DNA from: Myxococcota bacterium | Lineage (GTDB): Bacteria; Myxococcota_A; Polyangia; Fen-1088 | Direction of reading: 5' to 3' | Length of the DNA stretch: 33,212 nucleotides | NCBI GenBank assembly: GCA_025934105.1 | Contig: JAICYS010000031.1 | Span: forward strand, 1 to 33,212 | In this document: positions 7,288-15,586 of the stretch, one piece after another | Numbering within the stretch: the stretch's first letter is position 1 | Layout: each line of letters begins with the position of its first letter | Notes under the pieces: generated by a model | Database searches by the model: none | Told to the model about the DNA's origin: nothing | The model's input: only the letters and a program-made list of their open reading frames with translations | Program-made: the position numbers and the translations under genes

Positions 7288-8637
7288 TCATCTGATGACG
7301 GGCGCGGCACGGCTCTGCCGGTGGGGCCCGCTCGGCGCGGGGGCTCGCTGGTCGGCCACGCGGATGTCGTCCTGCAACGACTGGACGCCGCGAACGGAGG
7401 CCGCGACCTCGAGGGCGCGCGTGTGCGCCAGCTGTCCCCCGACGGTCCCGAACAGTCGGGCGCGGCCTCGCCTGACCTGCACGCGCAGCTTGGCGAGGTC
7501 GGCCATCGGATCGCGCGCCAGGGACTCGCGGATGCCGCGCGCCAAGAGCGCGTCGCTGGCTGGGGCCGGGGCGACGCCGATCCGGTCGATCGTTCGGGAG
7601 ACCCCGACCGTTCCCAGTGCGTCCTTGACCGCCGCCCGCGCCGCCCGGAGCGTCGGCACCTGCCCGGTCAAGGTGGCGACCCCGCGGTGCACGCTGACCG
7701 CGACGTCGTAGGAATCGAGCCGCGGATCGTAAAACATCGCGTCGCGCACCGCCTGGGCGACGGCGTCGTCCGAGGCGAACGCGGCCGCCGGGGCGTGGGG
7801 TTCGGCGGGAAACGCCGCCGGATCCACGGCCAAGCTGGCAACGTCGGCGGCGTACACGCCGGTCACCTGCGTGGCCAGCATCTCGGCGCGGTCGAAGTCC
7901 GCCGGCGTGGCCACCTTCCCGGTCAGGGTCACCACGCCATGGTTCACCTGGACGGCGATGTCCTTGCCGTCGAGGGGCAGCGCCCAGCGAAGGCGGTTGC
8001 GGACGTCCTCGGCGATCTGGTCGGCAGGACGCGCCGGCGGCGGGCTGACGAGGATCTCGTCATGAACGCCGACCACGCCGCGCACGCCGGCCGCCGCCTG
8101 GGCCGCCCAGCGCTTTTGTTGCTGCGAGGCGAGAACCCCGCGCAGCGTGACGACGCCGTCGCGCGCGTCGACCTTCAGGCGGCTCTGCTCGCCGCACGGC
8201 AGGACGCTCCAGGCGCGCCGGATGCCGGCCGCGATGGTCTGGTCCGGCACCGTCGGGGGATGAACGTCGACCTGGTTGACCACCGCGCGTACGCCGCGCA
8301 CGGCCTTGGCCGCTTCGCCGGCCCCCTGTTTCGCCAGCAACGTGTCCGTCGCCCCTTTGAGCACCGCCACTCCGTGCTTCACCTGCACGGACAGGGTCCC
8401 GGCGGCGGCTGACCCCAACTGGTCGGCGATGGCGGCCCGGACTCCGCGCGCGACGGCTTGGTCGGGCCAGTGCGCCTCCGGCGTGCCGGCGAACCGCCCG
8501 GAGCCCATCTCCGTGTGGCGCACGCCGGGGCTGGGCCAAGGTGGCACCGTGGTCGCGGCGCGTTCGCACGACATCGCCAGGCCGCCGGCCAGCACGACGA
8601 CGGCGGCGGCGCGGAACCCTCCCGGGTGCTCGACCAT
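7288..8637 (-). CDS. Exported protein with five tandem BON domains
   Basis: This 449-residue protein begins with a hydrophobic signal and a lipobox-like end (LAMSC, C24), so it is probably a periplasmic lipoprotein. Five BON domains follow, at about 58-125, 131-196, 205-270, 290-354 and 361-427. Each opens with D(Q/D/A)xxAxxVRxxL and has a central hydrophobic-G-V-V-T-L-x-G strand (for example VNHGVVTLTGKV and VHRGVATLTGQV). BON domains occur in OsmY and related envelope proteins and bind phospholipid or membrane surfaces; five in one chain is more than OsmY's two. ATG at 8637 is chosen because GGAGGAGG lies immediately upstream and the signal peptide starts there. The frame is open further upstream but carries no signal there. 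Confidence 0.88.
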   Translation of the reverse strand: MVEHPGGFRAAAVVVLAGGLAMSCERAATTVPPWPSPGVRHTEMGSGRFAGTPEAHWPDQAVARGVRAAIADQLGSAAAGTLSVQVKHGVAVLKGATDTLLAKQGAGEAAKAVRGVRAVVNQVDVHPPTVPDQTIAAGIRRAWSVLPCGEQSRLKVDARDGVVTLRGVLASQQQKRWAAQAAAGVRGVVGVHDEILVSPPPARPADQIAEDVRNRLRWALPLDGKDIAVQVNHGVVTLTGKVATPADFDRAEMLATQVTGVYAADVASLAVDPAAFPAEPHAPAAAFASDDAVAQAVRDAMFYDPRLDSYDVAVSVHRGVATLTGQVPTLRAARAAVKDALGTVGVSRTIDRIGVAPAPASDALLARGIRESLARDPMADLAKLRVQVRRGRARLFGTVGGQLAHTRALEVAASVRGVQSLQDDIRVADQRAPAPSGPHRQSRAAPVIR

Positions 8638-8875
8638 GTCTCCTCCTCCCATCGTGTTCCAGTCCTGGCGACGCGCGGGCCGCATGCGCCATCCCGGCGG
8701 CCGCCGCGCCCGGTCCCTCGCCGTTCCATCGACCCGCCCACCGCCGGCAGGGCCGTCGGCCTCGGCGGGTTCCGGTGGAGAGGAATCGCTTTCACGCAAC
8801 GGACGGCCCGCCCGCTCCGCGCACGCGCCGCCGGTGGCGCGCCGCGGTCGCCGAGCGTGGCCCTCCGCGCCGCTC

Positions 8876-9559
8876 TCACGAAGAGAGCAGGGCGGTCATT
8901 CGCGCGCCAACCGTCGTTCCATTCAGGAACAACGTTCCCCCCAGCGCCAGCGCGGACACCAAGGCCAGGGTCAGCTGGTCGTGCGCGGTGCCGACGTTCG
9001 CCAGGACCAAGATCCCCAGCACGATGGCCGCCAGCCCGGCCAGAACTTCCGCTCCGGCCGCCGCCCGGACGGACTCTTGCAACACGTGGTGTTTGGTCGC
9101 GTCCATGCTCGCGGTGCCAAAGCGCGCGCTGGCGAGGCGCGCGGTCGTGCCGGCGGCCAGCACCATCGCCCCGCCCGCGACGATGGCCGCGATCGGCAGC
9201 AACGTCTCCGGCGCCACGCGAAGCAACGCCAGCACGCCCAACGCGCTGACGGCGGCGCCGCCCAGCACTTCGGCGCTCATGCCGCCGATCAGCTCGGCGC
9301 TGTCGCTGCGGCTCTGGCCCGCCAGGCCCATCAGCGATTTCGACTGAGCGCTCAGCGCGCCGCCCTGAAGCAGCATGCCGGCGCCAATCGCGATGAAGGC
9401 GACCGACGCCAGCGTGAGCGGCAGGACCCCGACCAGTCCCAGGATCGGCAGAACGATCCCGGCCGCGCCGGCGATGACCTCCGCCAGCGAGCTGCCCGCG
9501 GCGACTCTTTCAGTGGCCTCCGTATCCAATCCTCCAGTTCGATCCATTGTGGTTGCCAT
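8876..9559 (-). CDS. Multi-pass membrane protein of unknown function
   Basis: This 227-residue protein has about six hydrophobic segments rich in Ala, Gly, Leu and Val (for example LAEVIAGAAGIVLPILGLVG, VLGGAAVSALGVLALL and ALVSALALGGTLFL). They are separated by short polar loops, such as LQGGALSAQSKSLMG and TASMDATKHHVLQES. The pattern suggests a repeated two-helix hairpin. No family is recognised and no catalytic motif is visible. The start is very well supported, with AAGGAGGT a few bases before the ATG. It is divergent from the gene at 9827 and may share a regulatory region with it. Downstream on the same strand is the five-BON lipoprotein. Confidence 0.8.
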   Translation of the reverse strand: MATTMDRTGGLDTEATERVAAGSSLAEVIAGAAGIVLPILGLVGVLPLTLASVAFIAIGAGMLLQGGALSAQSKSLMGLAGQSRSDSAELIGGMSAEVLGGAAVSALGVLALLRVAPETLLPIAAIVAGGAMVLAAGTTARLASARFGTASMDATKHHVLQESVRAAAGAEVLAGLAAIVLGILVLANVGTAHDQLTLALVSALALGGTLFLNGTTVGARMTALLSS

Positions 9560-9826
9560 CAGATACCTCCTTGTGATCGTGACCGGCCCTCTCGATCCGA
9601 TCCTGGTGCGAGCTTCCGGGACATCAAGCTTGGCCATCGACGATCCTTCGGCCGCGGCCGCGGCGCCCGAGGCCCAACGGGCGCGCGATCGCCGCCGCGC
9701 CAACCAGAAGCGGCGAAGCGGGCAGGGTGCGGCGTAGGCCGGATTGGAGCGCGTCGGACGGGAAGCAGGTTCGATCCGGGGGCCGTCGGAAGACGCCGTT
9801 GCGCGAACTGGCCAAAGGAGGAGCCC

Positions 9827-10690
9827 ATGTACTCGAACGGAACAGAGCATTCCGAGCTTCTGGGTGACACGTCCAAACGGAATCCATCCTGGATGACGAG
9901 CTTCGTGATGGCGGCGAGCAAGCTCGGGCTGTTCGTCACCGTCATGCTGGGCTTTGCCCTGGTGGTCGCGGTGACCTGCCTGGTGTCGCATCCCAGCGCC
10001 AGCGCTCTCGCCATGCTCGCCCTGGTCGGCGCCGCTCTGGGCGTCGCGGTGTCGGTGCAAGCCGCCAGTCCCGGTTTCCGAACCAGGCGGTGCGCCATCC
10101 GTCGGCAGGCGGCTCCGGTCCTGCCGAACCCGATGGAGTTCCGCGACGCCTCCGTCGTGGGGCTCTTGAACCGGCTCGGTCGCGCGCGCCAGGCCCGCAG
10201 CCGGACGGCGGCGCGGAGTCCGTACGGCAGGTTCCACGCGCTGTCGCACGGTCAGTCGGCGCTGGCTGCGCTCGAGCGGCGCGCCATCGTCGTCGCCGCC
10301 CGCGCCGAGTACGTCAGCCTGTTCCTGGCCGACCTGTCCGAGCCCGCGTCGCGGCTGGACTCCGAGGTGGCCCGCTTGCGGTCCGCCGAGGTCGAAGCCC
10401 CCTCCCCCGAAGCGGGCGGCGCCTACGGGCAAGCCGCCACCTGGGTGACCGAGCGGCGCGACGTGGTCCGGCGGCTCGAGTCGCGGCGGACCACGTTGCT
10501 CGCCACTCTGGAGCACCTCGTGGCGGTCCTCGAAAGCATGCCGGCCAAGCTGGCCGATCTCGACCTGCGCCGCATCGAGGAGAGCGACCGGGTGCTGGGC
10601 GCCGACGCCGACCAGGCCGAGACCGAGCTGGCGCAGATCGACGCCCCCTTCGCCGAATCGACCGAGCTCCAGATTCCGTCCTGCAGCTGA
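9827..10690 (+). CDS. Membrane-anchored coiled-coil protein (hypothetical)
   Basis: This 287-residue protein has a polar N-terminus and two adjacent membrane segments, at about 34-53 and 58-80 (LFVTVMLGFALVVAVTCLV and ALAMLALVGAALGVAVSV). A long cytosolic or periplasmic helical region rich in Arg, Glu and Leu follows (ERRDVVRRLESRRTTLLATLEHL and similar), probably a coiled coil. No family is recognised. The start has an excellent AAAGGAGGAG site. The gene diverges from the multi-pass membrane protein at 9559, across a 267-bp region that must contain both promoters. It converges on the holin-X-like gene. Confidence 0.78.
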   Translation: MYSNGTEHSELLGDTSKRNPSWMTSFVMAASKLGLFVTVMLGFALVVAVTCLVSHPSASALAMLALVGAALGVAVSVQAASPGFRTRRCAIRRQAAPVLPNPMEFRDASVVGLLNRLGRARQARSRTAARSPYGRFHALSHGQSALAALERRAIVVAARAEYVSLFLADLSEPASRLDSEVARLRSAEVEAPSPEAGGAYGQAATWVTERRDVVRRLESRRTTLLATLEHLVAVLESMPAKLADLDLRRIEESDRVLGADADQAETELAQIDAPFAESTELQIPSCS

Positions 10691-10923
10691 GAAGGAATGC
10701 GACGAGGCGGGCGGGTGAGGGCCGCGCCGCCGCCCGGGGCGGGGCTGACACTCGACGGCCTGGAGGGACAGCGTGTTCGGGACGTGGCGGCTGCGTCCTC
10801 ACGCTGTTCGCGTCCTCGAGCCGCGCGCGAGACTTAGTGCGGTTCGCTGACGAGAGAGACCAGCGACACCGGCGCGTCCCGGCCGCGGTGGACCGGGCCA
10901 GCCGGGTCGCCCCGTCCGGCGCC

Positions 10924-11322
10924 TCAAGTCGGACGCGGTTGGCGGGCCTTCGACGCCAGCTCGGCGGCGAGCCGTTCGAGAATCAGCCGGAGCGAACCCC
11001 TCGGGCGATGTCTCTGCACGGACCGGACGGCCGCCCATGCCGCCGCTGTCAGCCCGCTGGCGAGAACGAAGGCCACGTTGGCGCGCCCGATCCGGCGGCC
11101 GAGCCCGTCGACGGCGGCCCCCAGCGTCAACTGGACGGCCAGGAACCCGGCGGTCGCGGCGCCCGCCAGGACGGCGAGGTCTCTGGCCTCCACCTTGGCC
11201 TGGCGTTTCAGCTCGTCGGTGACGGGTTCGAGCTCCTGGCTCAGGACCTTCGCGGCGCCCGTCCCGATCTGTTCGACCAGCTGCGCAGTATCCGGCGGTT
11301 CACCCTTTCGACGTGTCGCCAT
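10924..11322 (-). CDS. Holin-X-like (phage holin superfamily III type) membrane protein
   Basis: This 132-residue protein has an amphipathic charged N-terminal helix (TAQLVEQIGTGAAKVLSQEL, ending near ELKRQAK). Two membrane segments follow (DLAVLAGAATAGFLAVQLTLG and ANVAFVLASGLTAAAWAAV), and then a basic, amphipathic C-terminus. This matches the layout of the putative actinobacterial Holin-X / superfamily III proteins. These are common chromosomal membrane proteins in stress-gene clusters and are not necessarily phage-derived. GGAGG lies 5 bases upstream of the ATG. The same frame is open far upstream, into the preceding lipoprotein gene. The ribosome-binding site, and the change of frame needed by that gene, argue for a separate protein. 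Confidence 0.75.
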   Translation of the reverse strand: MATRRKGEPPDTAQLVEQIGTGAAKVLSQELEPVTDELKRQAKVEARDLAVLAGAATAGFLAVQLTLGAAVDGLGRRIGRANVAFVLASGLTAAAWAAVRSVQRHRPRGSLRLILERLAAELASKARQPRPT

Positions 11323-11453
11323 GGCTGCCTCCTGCCGGCATGCTGGCCATGATCCGCCGCCGGGCCATCGGACGAAGTGGGTACGCTCGGGCCGGCGGGC
11401 GGCCGGCGTTCGCCGGAGGTGGCGCGGGAGGTCAGTCCCGTTCGGCCGCTCGT

Positions 11454-12162
11454 TCACCGACGGTGATTGACCGTATCGGCCGCCGCGTCCCGCTGGATCC
11501 AGCGGTTGCCGTCCACCTCGCGCGACCAGATCGTCACCACCTGGCCGGGCATCAACGTCCGGAGTTGCGCCGGGTGCGTGAAAGGTCGCCCGCGCGCGCG
11601 GCTTCGCCAGCCGCTCGTCCAAGGTGACGAGGCCGTTGACCTCGTCGACGGCGACGATCGTGCCGGTGGCCCGCTCCGGGCGGCCGAGGTCCGAGGAGCC
11701 GACCGAGCCGGTGACCAGCCACCTGGCGCCGATCCCGAACTCCTGATACCGCCCCCGGAAGCGCTGGCCGACCTCGAGACGCGACAGCTGTTGCGGCAGG
11801 CCGCGCAGGGCGACGTCGCCGTGCGCGGTGTGAACGAGCAAGCGGCCGGAGCCGACCTCGACCGCCTGCACGACGCCCTGAACGGTTCCGGCGCTCGCGT
11901 TGCGGTTGGGGCCGACGCCCGCCAGGGCCGAGGACGCCAGCGCCCCGTTTCCGACCGGCCCCACCGCGCCAACCTCGGGCGTGCCGAGCCCTCGCCCGGC
12001 CGGCGGCCGGGCGCGCGCCCCGAGCTGCCACTGTCCGTGGGCGCCGGCCGGACCGGCGTCCGGCAGGGCCGGCTCGCCAGCGTGGCAAGCCGCTGCCAGC
12101 GCCAGTCCCGCGATCAAGAGCTTGGCCGCCGGGCCGCCAGAACCGTCGTGCGCGCCCGCCAT
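11454..12162 (-). CDS. DUF5666-like lipoprotein with an apparent +1 frameshift
   Basis: From the ATG at 12162 the frame encodes a lipoprotein signal (LLIAGLALAAAC). Beta-rich segments typical of DUF5666-like proteins follow (GVVQAVEVGSGRLLVHTAHG, then ATGTIVAVDEVNGLVTLDE). The sensible continuation, THPAQLRTLMPGQVVTIWSREVDG, lies one base out of frame from about 11580, so the coding sequence ends at 11454 rather than running on. Skipping one base in the ACC-TTT-C-ACG context, or anywhere in the GC-repeat up to about 11605, joins the two parts into roughly 235 residues. The cause may be a sequencing error in a GCGCGCGCGGG tract or a true recent mutation. No strong ribosome-binding site is visible. 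It lies between the DUF4336 gene and the holin-X-like gene on the same strand. Confidence 0.62.
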
Positions 12163-12271
12163 CCCCGTCGATCGTGGGGCCGCCGTGGCCGGCGCACCAT
12201 CCGGGAGCGCGCCACCTCGGGCGTCGATCGGGGGCGATGCAGCTGCCGGAGCCGGCCGGCGCCCGCCCCGG

Positions 12272-12973
12272 TCAACGCAGGATGTTTCGCCAGGCTCGAG
12301 CGACGCGTCGCCTGGCGTCGCCGGTGATGAGGTCGCCGTGCGAGAGAATCACACGGTCGAAGTCCCACTCGAGAATCCGTTCCATCGCCTCGCGGACGCG
12401 CGCCCTGTCGCCCCACGCGAATCGGTACTCGGGGGCCGGGCCGGGTCGGTTCCACATCCCCAGCCCGCGGAAAACCACCCGCAGCAAGAGGTTGGTGCCG
12501 GGCGTGGCCGGCGTGAAGTTCTCGACGAGGTCGGCGAGGATCAGCGTGCGGCTCGGCCGGTGAAAGAAGGCGACCTCGCGCATGACGCGCGTCCCGCAGA
12601 GCGCGACCTGCGCCAGTTCGTCGGCCCACAGGCGCGGGGCCTCGTCGCCGAGGACGAAGTCGAACCGGAGGCGCTTGGCCCGCTCGTCGACCCCAGGACA
12701 GACGTAGGTTTGTGCCTCCGGGAACGCCTGCTGGCACGATCGGACGTGCAGCCAGTGAAGGTTGCCCGGGGCGATGATGGCCGCCACCGGACCGAGCGCT
12801 GCGACTTGCCCGGCCAGGCGGTCGTCGAAGGCACACGGGGAGTGGACCAGAACCTGGCCGCTGGCGAGCCTGATCACCGTCATCCGCGCGTTGAACCGGG
12901 CGCCGCCCAGGCGGACGGGGTAGTCCCGCAGCCACAGCGCATCGCGGGCGAAGACTTCGAGGGACGACGTCAT
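12272..12973 (-). CDS. DUF4336 domain protein (metallo-beta-lactamase-like fold)
   Basis: This 233-residue protein matches DUF4336, a family related to metallo-hydrolases of the beta-lactamase fold. The N-terminus has the typical MTVIRLASGQVLVHSP strand pair. PGNLHWLHV supplies two histidines (H93, H96 approximately), DLVENF lies in the middle, and DRVILSHGDLITGDARRR forms the C-terminal His/Asp motif. The classical HxHxDH zinc motif is absent, as is usual for this family, so catalytic activity is uncertain. No signal peptide is visible, so the protein is probably cytoplasmic. AAGGAA lies upstream of the ATG. It is divergent from the single-BON gene at 13256, across about 280 bp. Confidence 0.82.
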   Translation of the reverse strand: MTSSLEVFARDALWLRDYPVRLGGARFNARMTVIRLASGQVLVHSPCAFDDRLAGQVAALGPVAAIIAPGNLHWLHVRSCQQAFPEAQTYVCPGVDERAKRLRFDFVLGDEAPRLWADELAQVALCGTRVMREVAFFHRPSRTLILADLVENFTPATPGTNLLLRVVFRGLGMWNRPGPAPEYRFAWGDRARVREAMERILEWDFDRVILSHGDLITGDARRRVARAWRNILR

Positions 12974-13255
12974 GTGCAGCCGACATTCCTTGCGGCGGCC
13001 TCTGCCGGGGCAGGGCGTGTTTCGGCCACGGCGGAATTTACCAGCAGGCTGAGATTGAGGCTGCGCCTCGGAACGTCAACCGGAGACGGCTCGCTTCGGG
13101 TTGGCGGCGCCCTTCCGTCCGGTCGCGAACCACCCGCCGGCCGGGCTCGATGGGCCCCGGATGGCCCCAGCTCTGGTCCCTTCGCCGAGCCGCCGACCGA
13201 TCGGCTTGGCGTTCGCGAATGACGGCCAACGTTGTCAGACAGGGGAGGTGGAATC

Positions 13256-13621
13256 ATGAGCACCAGGTCGTTGACGTGGACGTTGGTCTCGGGACTTGTT
13301 CTGTCGGCGTCTTCCACGCTGTGGGCGGCGCCGCCGACGGACCAGAACAGCGCGCAAAACAGCGCTCCGGCCGGCGAGCAGACGGCCGAGCGGAGCGGAC
13401 AGGCGGCGGACGACGCCTCGCTCGCCACGGATCTCAGGGCCAGCCTGGCCGACCGAGTTCCCGGCGCCGGCGGTATCAGCGTCGAGGCCAGCCGCGGCGT
13501 GGTGGCGCTGTCGGGAACGGTCGGCTCGGAGGCGGCGAAGCGTCGCGCGGTGAGCATCGCTTGGCAGATGGCCGGCGTGAGGCGCGTCGACGACCAGCTT
13601 CAGGTTCGAGCCGCGCGCTGA
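13256..13621 (+). CDS. Exported single-BON-domain protein
   Basis: This 121-residue protein has a clean signal peptide (hydrophobic core WTLVSGLVLSASSTLWA, cleavage near AAPP). A Gln/Ala-rich linker and one BON domain follow at about 61-118, with DASLATDLRASL, a central SRGVVALSGTV strand and AGVRRVDDQLQV at the end. It is probably periplasmic and resembles a short OsmY-type protein. The strong site AGGGGAGGTG supports the ATG at 13256 over an in-frame start 24 bases upstream. It is the second BON gene in the window; the radical SAM gene follows 88 bp downstream on the same strand. Confidence 0.85.
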   Translation: MSTRSLTWTLVSGLVLSASSTLWAAPPTDQNSAQNSAPAGEQTAERSGQAADDASLATDLRASLADRVPGAGGISVEASRGVVALSGTVGSEAAKRRAVSIAWQMAGVRRVDDQLQVRAAR

Positions 13622-13709
13622 CGGTGGATGAGGCCCCGCAAATGCCGCCAGTCTCCGGGGGCCTGCCCATATCGTCGCGTCGCGCCCGTGGCCACCCTGG
13701 GTCGGCAAC

Positions 13710-14753
13710 GTGCGCAAACTGCTCAAGGCCTACCTGAAAAACACGGCGCGGGCGTGGTTCACCGGGTCCCCTTGGTTCGACCCGATGCTGCCCACGCTGT
13801 ACGTGACCGCGCTCTGCAACCTTCGCTGTACCTACTGCGAGGACTTCGGCGCGCATCGCAACGCCGACTACCGCGGGCAGACCCTCTCGGCCGACAAGAT
13901 GAAGCGATTGATCGACATCCTCGCCGACGAGTGCGACCTGCTTTACGTCACCGGCGGGGAGCCCACCATGCGACCGGATCTGCCCGAGATCCTGGGGCAC
14001 GCGCGATCGCGCGGCCTGCGCTACCTTGCCATGAATACCAACGCCGTCCGCCTCCGCGAGCACGAGGAGGTGCTCGACCTGGTCGACAACCTGGTGATCT
14101 CGCTGGACGACCTGGACGCGGGCCGGTGGGATTCGAGCCTGGCCGCCCAACCAGAGCGCGTTCGCAGCCTGCTCGAGAACGTCGGCTGGGCCGCCGGTGA
14201 ACAACGCCGGCGCCGTTTCACGCTGACGGTCACGTGCGTCGTGATGCCCGGGCGGGTCGCCGCCGCCCGCCGCGTGCGCGGGTTCGTGTACGACCTCGGC
14301 GCGCAGTTCTCCGCTCAGCATCTCTCGGTCGGACGGCTTCCTTCGCCCGCCCTGACCGCCGATCCCGAATATGGGCAGTTCATGCGCGAGCTGCTGGCCG
14401 ACAAGCGCGCCGGCAAGGGCGTCTCCGGCAGCGACCTTTACCTCTCCCGGCCTGGAGCGAGCGCGACCAATGGCTGTACGCCGACGGCGGCTCCGCACGT
14501 CGATTGGATGGGCCGGCTGGCCTACCCGTGCCGGGAATTGCCCGACCACGTCCTGGTCGACTTGTTGGCGGCTGGGTCGCTGCGCGCGGCCATGCGCGAA
14601 GGCGCTCGGCGGTGGGGCGCGCCGCCGGCCGATTGCCGCCGGTGCGGCGAGCGCTGCTACGTCGAGATCTCATCGCTGGTGCGCCATCCGGCGGCGCTGG
14701 CCCGCGAAGCGCTCGGATACCTCCGCCACCCGGGCCCGTCGGCCCGCACCTGA
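13710..14753 (+). CDS. Radical SAM protein with C-terminal auxiliary-cluster cysteines
   Basis: This 347-residue enzyme carries the radical SAM motif C36xxxC40xxC43 (ALCNLRCTYCED) and the SAM-binding GGEP (82-85), so it should reduce S-adenosylmethionine at a 4Fe-4S cluster. The C-terminal part has further cysteines (C256, C274, C309, C312, C316). Their SPASM/Twitch-like spacing, ending in CRRCGERC, suggests a second iron-sulphur cluster, as in peptide-modifying and some metabolic radical SAM enzymes. No precursor peptide is obvious next to it. The start is GTG at 13710 with only a weak ribosome-binding site. It follows the single-BON gene by 88 bp and converges on the exported protein gene at 14793. 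Confidence 0.85.
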   Translation: MRKLLKAYLKNTARAWFTGSPWFDPMLPTLYVTALCNLRCTYCEDFGAHRNADYRGQTLSADKMKRLIDILADECDLLYVTGGEPTMRPDLPEILGHARSRGLRYLAMNTNAVRLREHEEVLDLVDNLVISLDDLDAGRWDSSLAAQPERVRSLLENVGWAAGEQRRRRFTLTVTCVVMPGRVAAARRVRGFVYDLGAQFSAQHLSVGRLPSPALTADPEYGQFMRELLADKRAGKGVSGSDLYLSRPGASATNGCTPTAAPHVDWMGRLAYPCRELPDHVLVDLLAAGSLRAAMREGARRWGAPPADCRRCGERCYVEISSLVRHPAALAREALGYLRHPGPSART

Positions 14754-14758
14754 CCGCG

Positions 14759-14794
14759 GACGGCCGCCGCCGCCGGGTCAGGCTGGAGGCCGTC
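14759..14794. terminator. Possible bidirectional stem-loop between convergent genes
   Basis: GACGGCC (14759-14765) pairs with GGCCGTC (14788-14794). The stem can be extended outward by CGCG pairing with a 2-base bulge. It fills the 39-bp gap between the convergent radical SAM and exported-protein genes, where a shared terminator is expected. No T-tract follows on either strand, so this is tentative. Confidence 0.3.
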
Positions 14795-15368
14795 AGCGCG
14801 CGAGGAGCGCCGTCAACATGGCCGCCAGCTCGCGATCGTCGTGCGCCACCAGCGCCACCGGCACCGTCAGGTCGACCGGAGTCGCCGCGCCCCCGCAGGT
14901 CACGAACCCGCGATAGTGCCCGAGCGAAAACTTGAGATGGTAGTCGCACGGGCCAAGCCGGGCCGCGATTCCCGCCCGGCCGATCTGCATGGCCACCGAC
15001 TGTTCCCCGAACCTGCCGGCCACGTCGAGCATCTGCCCGACGCGAATCACGTCCAACCCGACCGGCTCGCTTCCCAGCGTCCCCGCCAGCCGGCGAGGTT
15101 CCAGCCGCAAGTCCAGCGGCTCAGGGCCGAGGTGCCCGCGCACCTCTCCCGGGAACACGCGGAGGCTGAGGTCACCGTCGTTCATTCCCTCCGGCGTGAC
15201 GTCGGCGATCTCGGCCTTGCTTCCGACGACGAAGCTCAGCGGCTGGTTGGGCGTCGAGATGAGGAGCGGGCCGCCGTTGGGCGGGGGAGCCGCCGCGCGC
15301 GCGGGGCCGGCGACGGCCAGGCCGGAGAAGATCACCAGGAGCGCTCGTGCCCATCCACCGTTTGACAT
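14793..15368 (-). CDS. Exported protein of unknown function
   Basis: This 191-residue protein has a signal peptide (ALLVIFSGLAVAGPARA, cleavage near ARAAAPP). A beta-rich domain with regular short strands follows (LSLRVFPGEVRGHLGPEPLDLRLEPRRLAG and similar), ending with two cysteines (GPCDYHLKF and GFVTCGG) that could form a disulphide. No family is recognised. GGAGG lies 7 bases before the ATG. It is the third gene on the minus strand after a YceI-like protein and a porin, with a 218-bp gap to the porin, so it may or may not be in the same transcript. Confidence 0.75.
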   Translation of the reverse strand: MSNGGWARALLVIFSGLAVAGPARAAAPPPNGGPLLISTPNQPLSFVVGSKAEIADVTPEGMNDGDLSLRVFPGEVRGHLGPEPLDLRLEPRRLAGTLGSEPVGLDVIRVGQMLDVAGRFGEQSVAMQIGRAGIAARLGPCDYHLKFSLGHYRGFVTCGGAATPVDLTVPVALVAHDDRELAAMLTALLAR

Positions 15369-15586
15369 CGCCAGACCTCCTCCACTGCCCAATTTGGGGA
15401 CGAACCCGGGGCTGCGCGACCCGGGGGGGCGATCGGATGGTTGGGGTCTCCCCGCGCCGGTGGCCGCGGTGGCCGCCTCGACGACCGGTGGTGTCGCCGA
15501 ACGCCCCGCCTCGCGCGCCGCCGCCGGGCCTCCGGTCGGCCGCCATGGTGGGTCACCCGCCGGACGCGGCGCCGCCCGGCCGTGGC

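Noticed and set aside
10924-12162. One 412-residue minus-strand frame that would fuse the DUF5666-like lipoprotein to the holin-X-like protein.
   Set aside because: The middle part lacks protein character, the sensible continuation of the first domain is in another frame, and the holin-X-like part has its own start with a GGAGG site.
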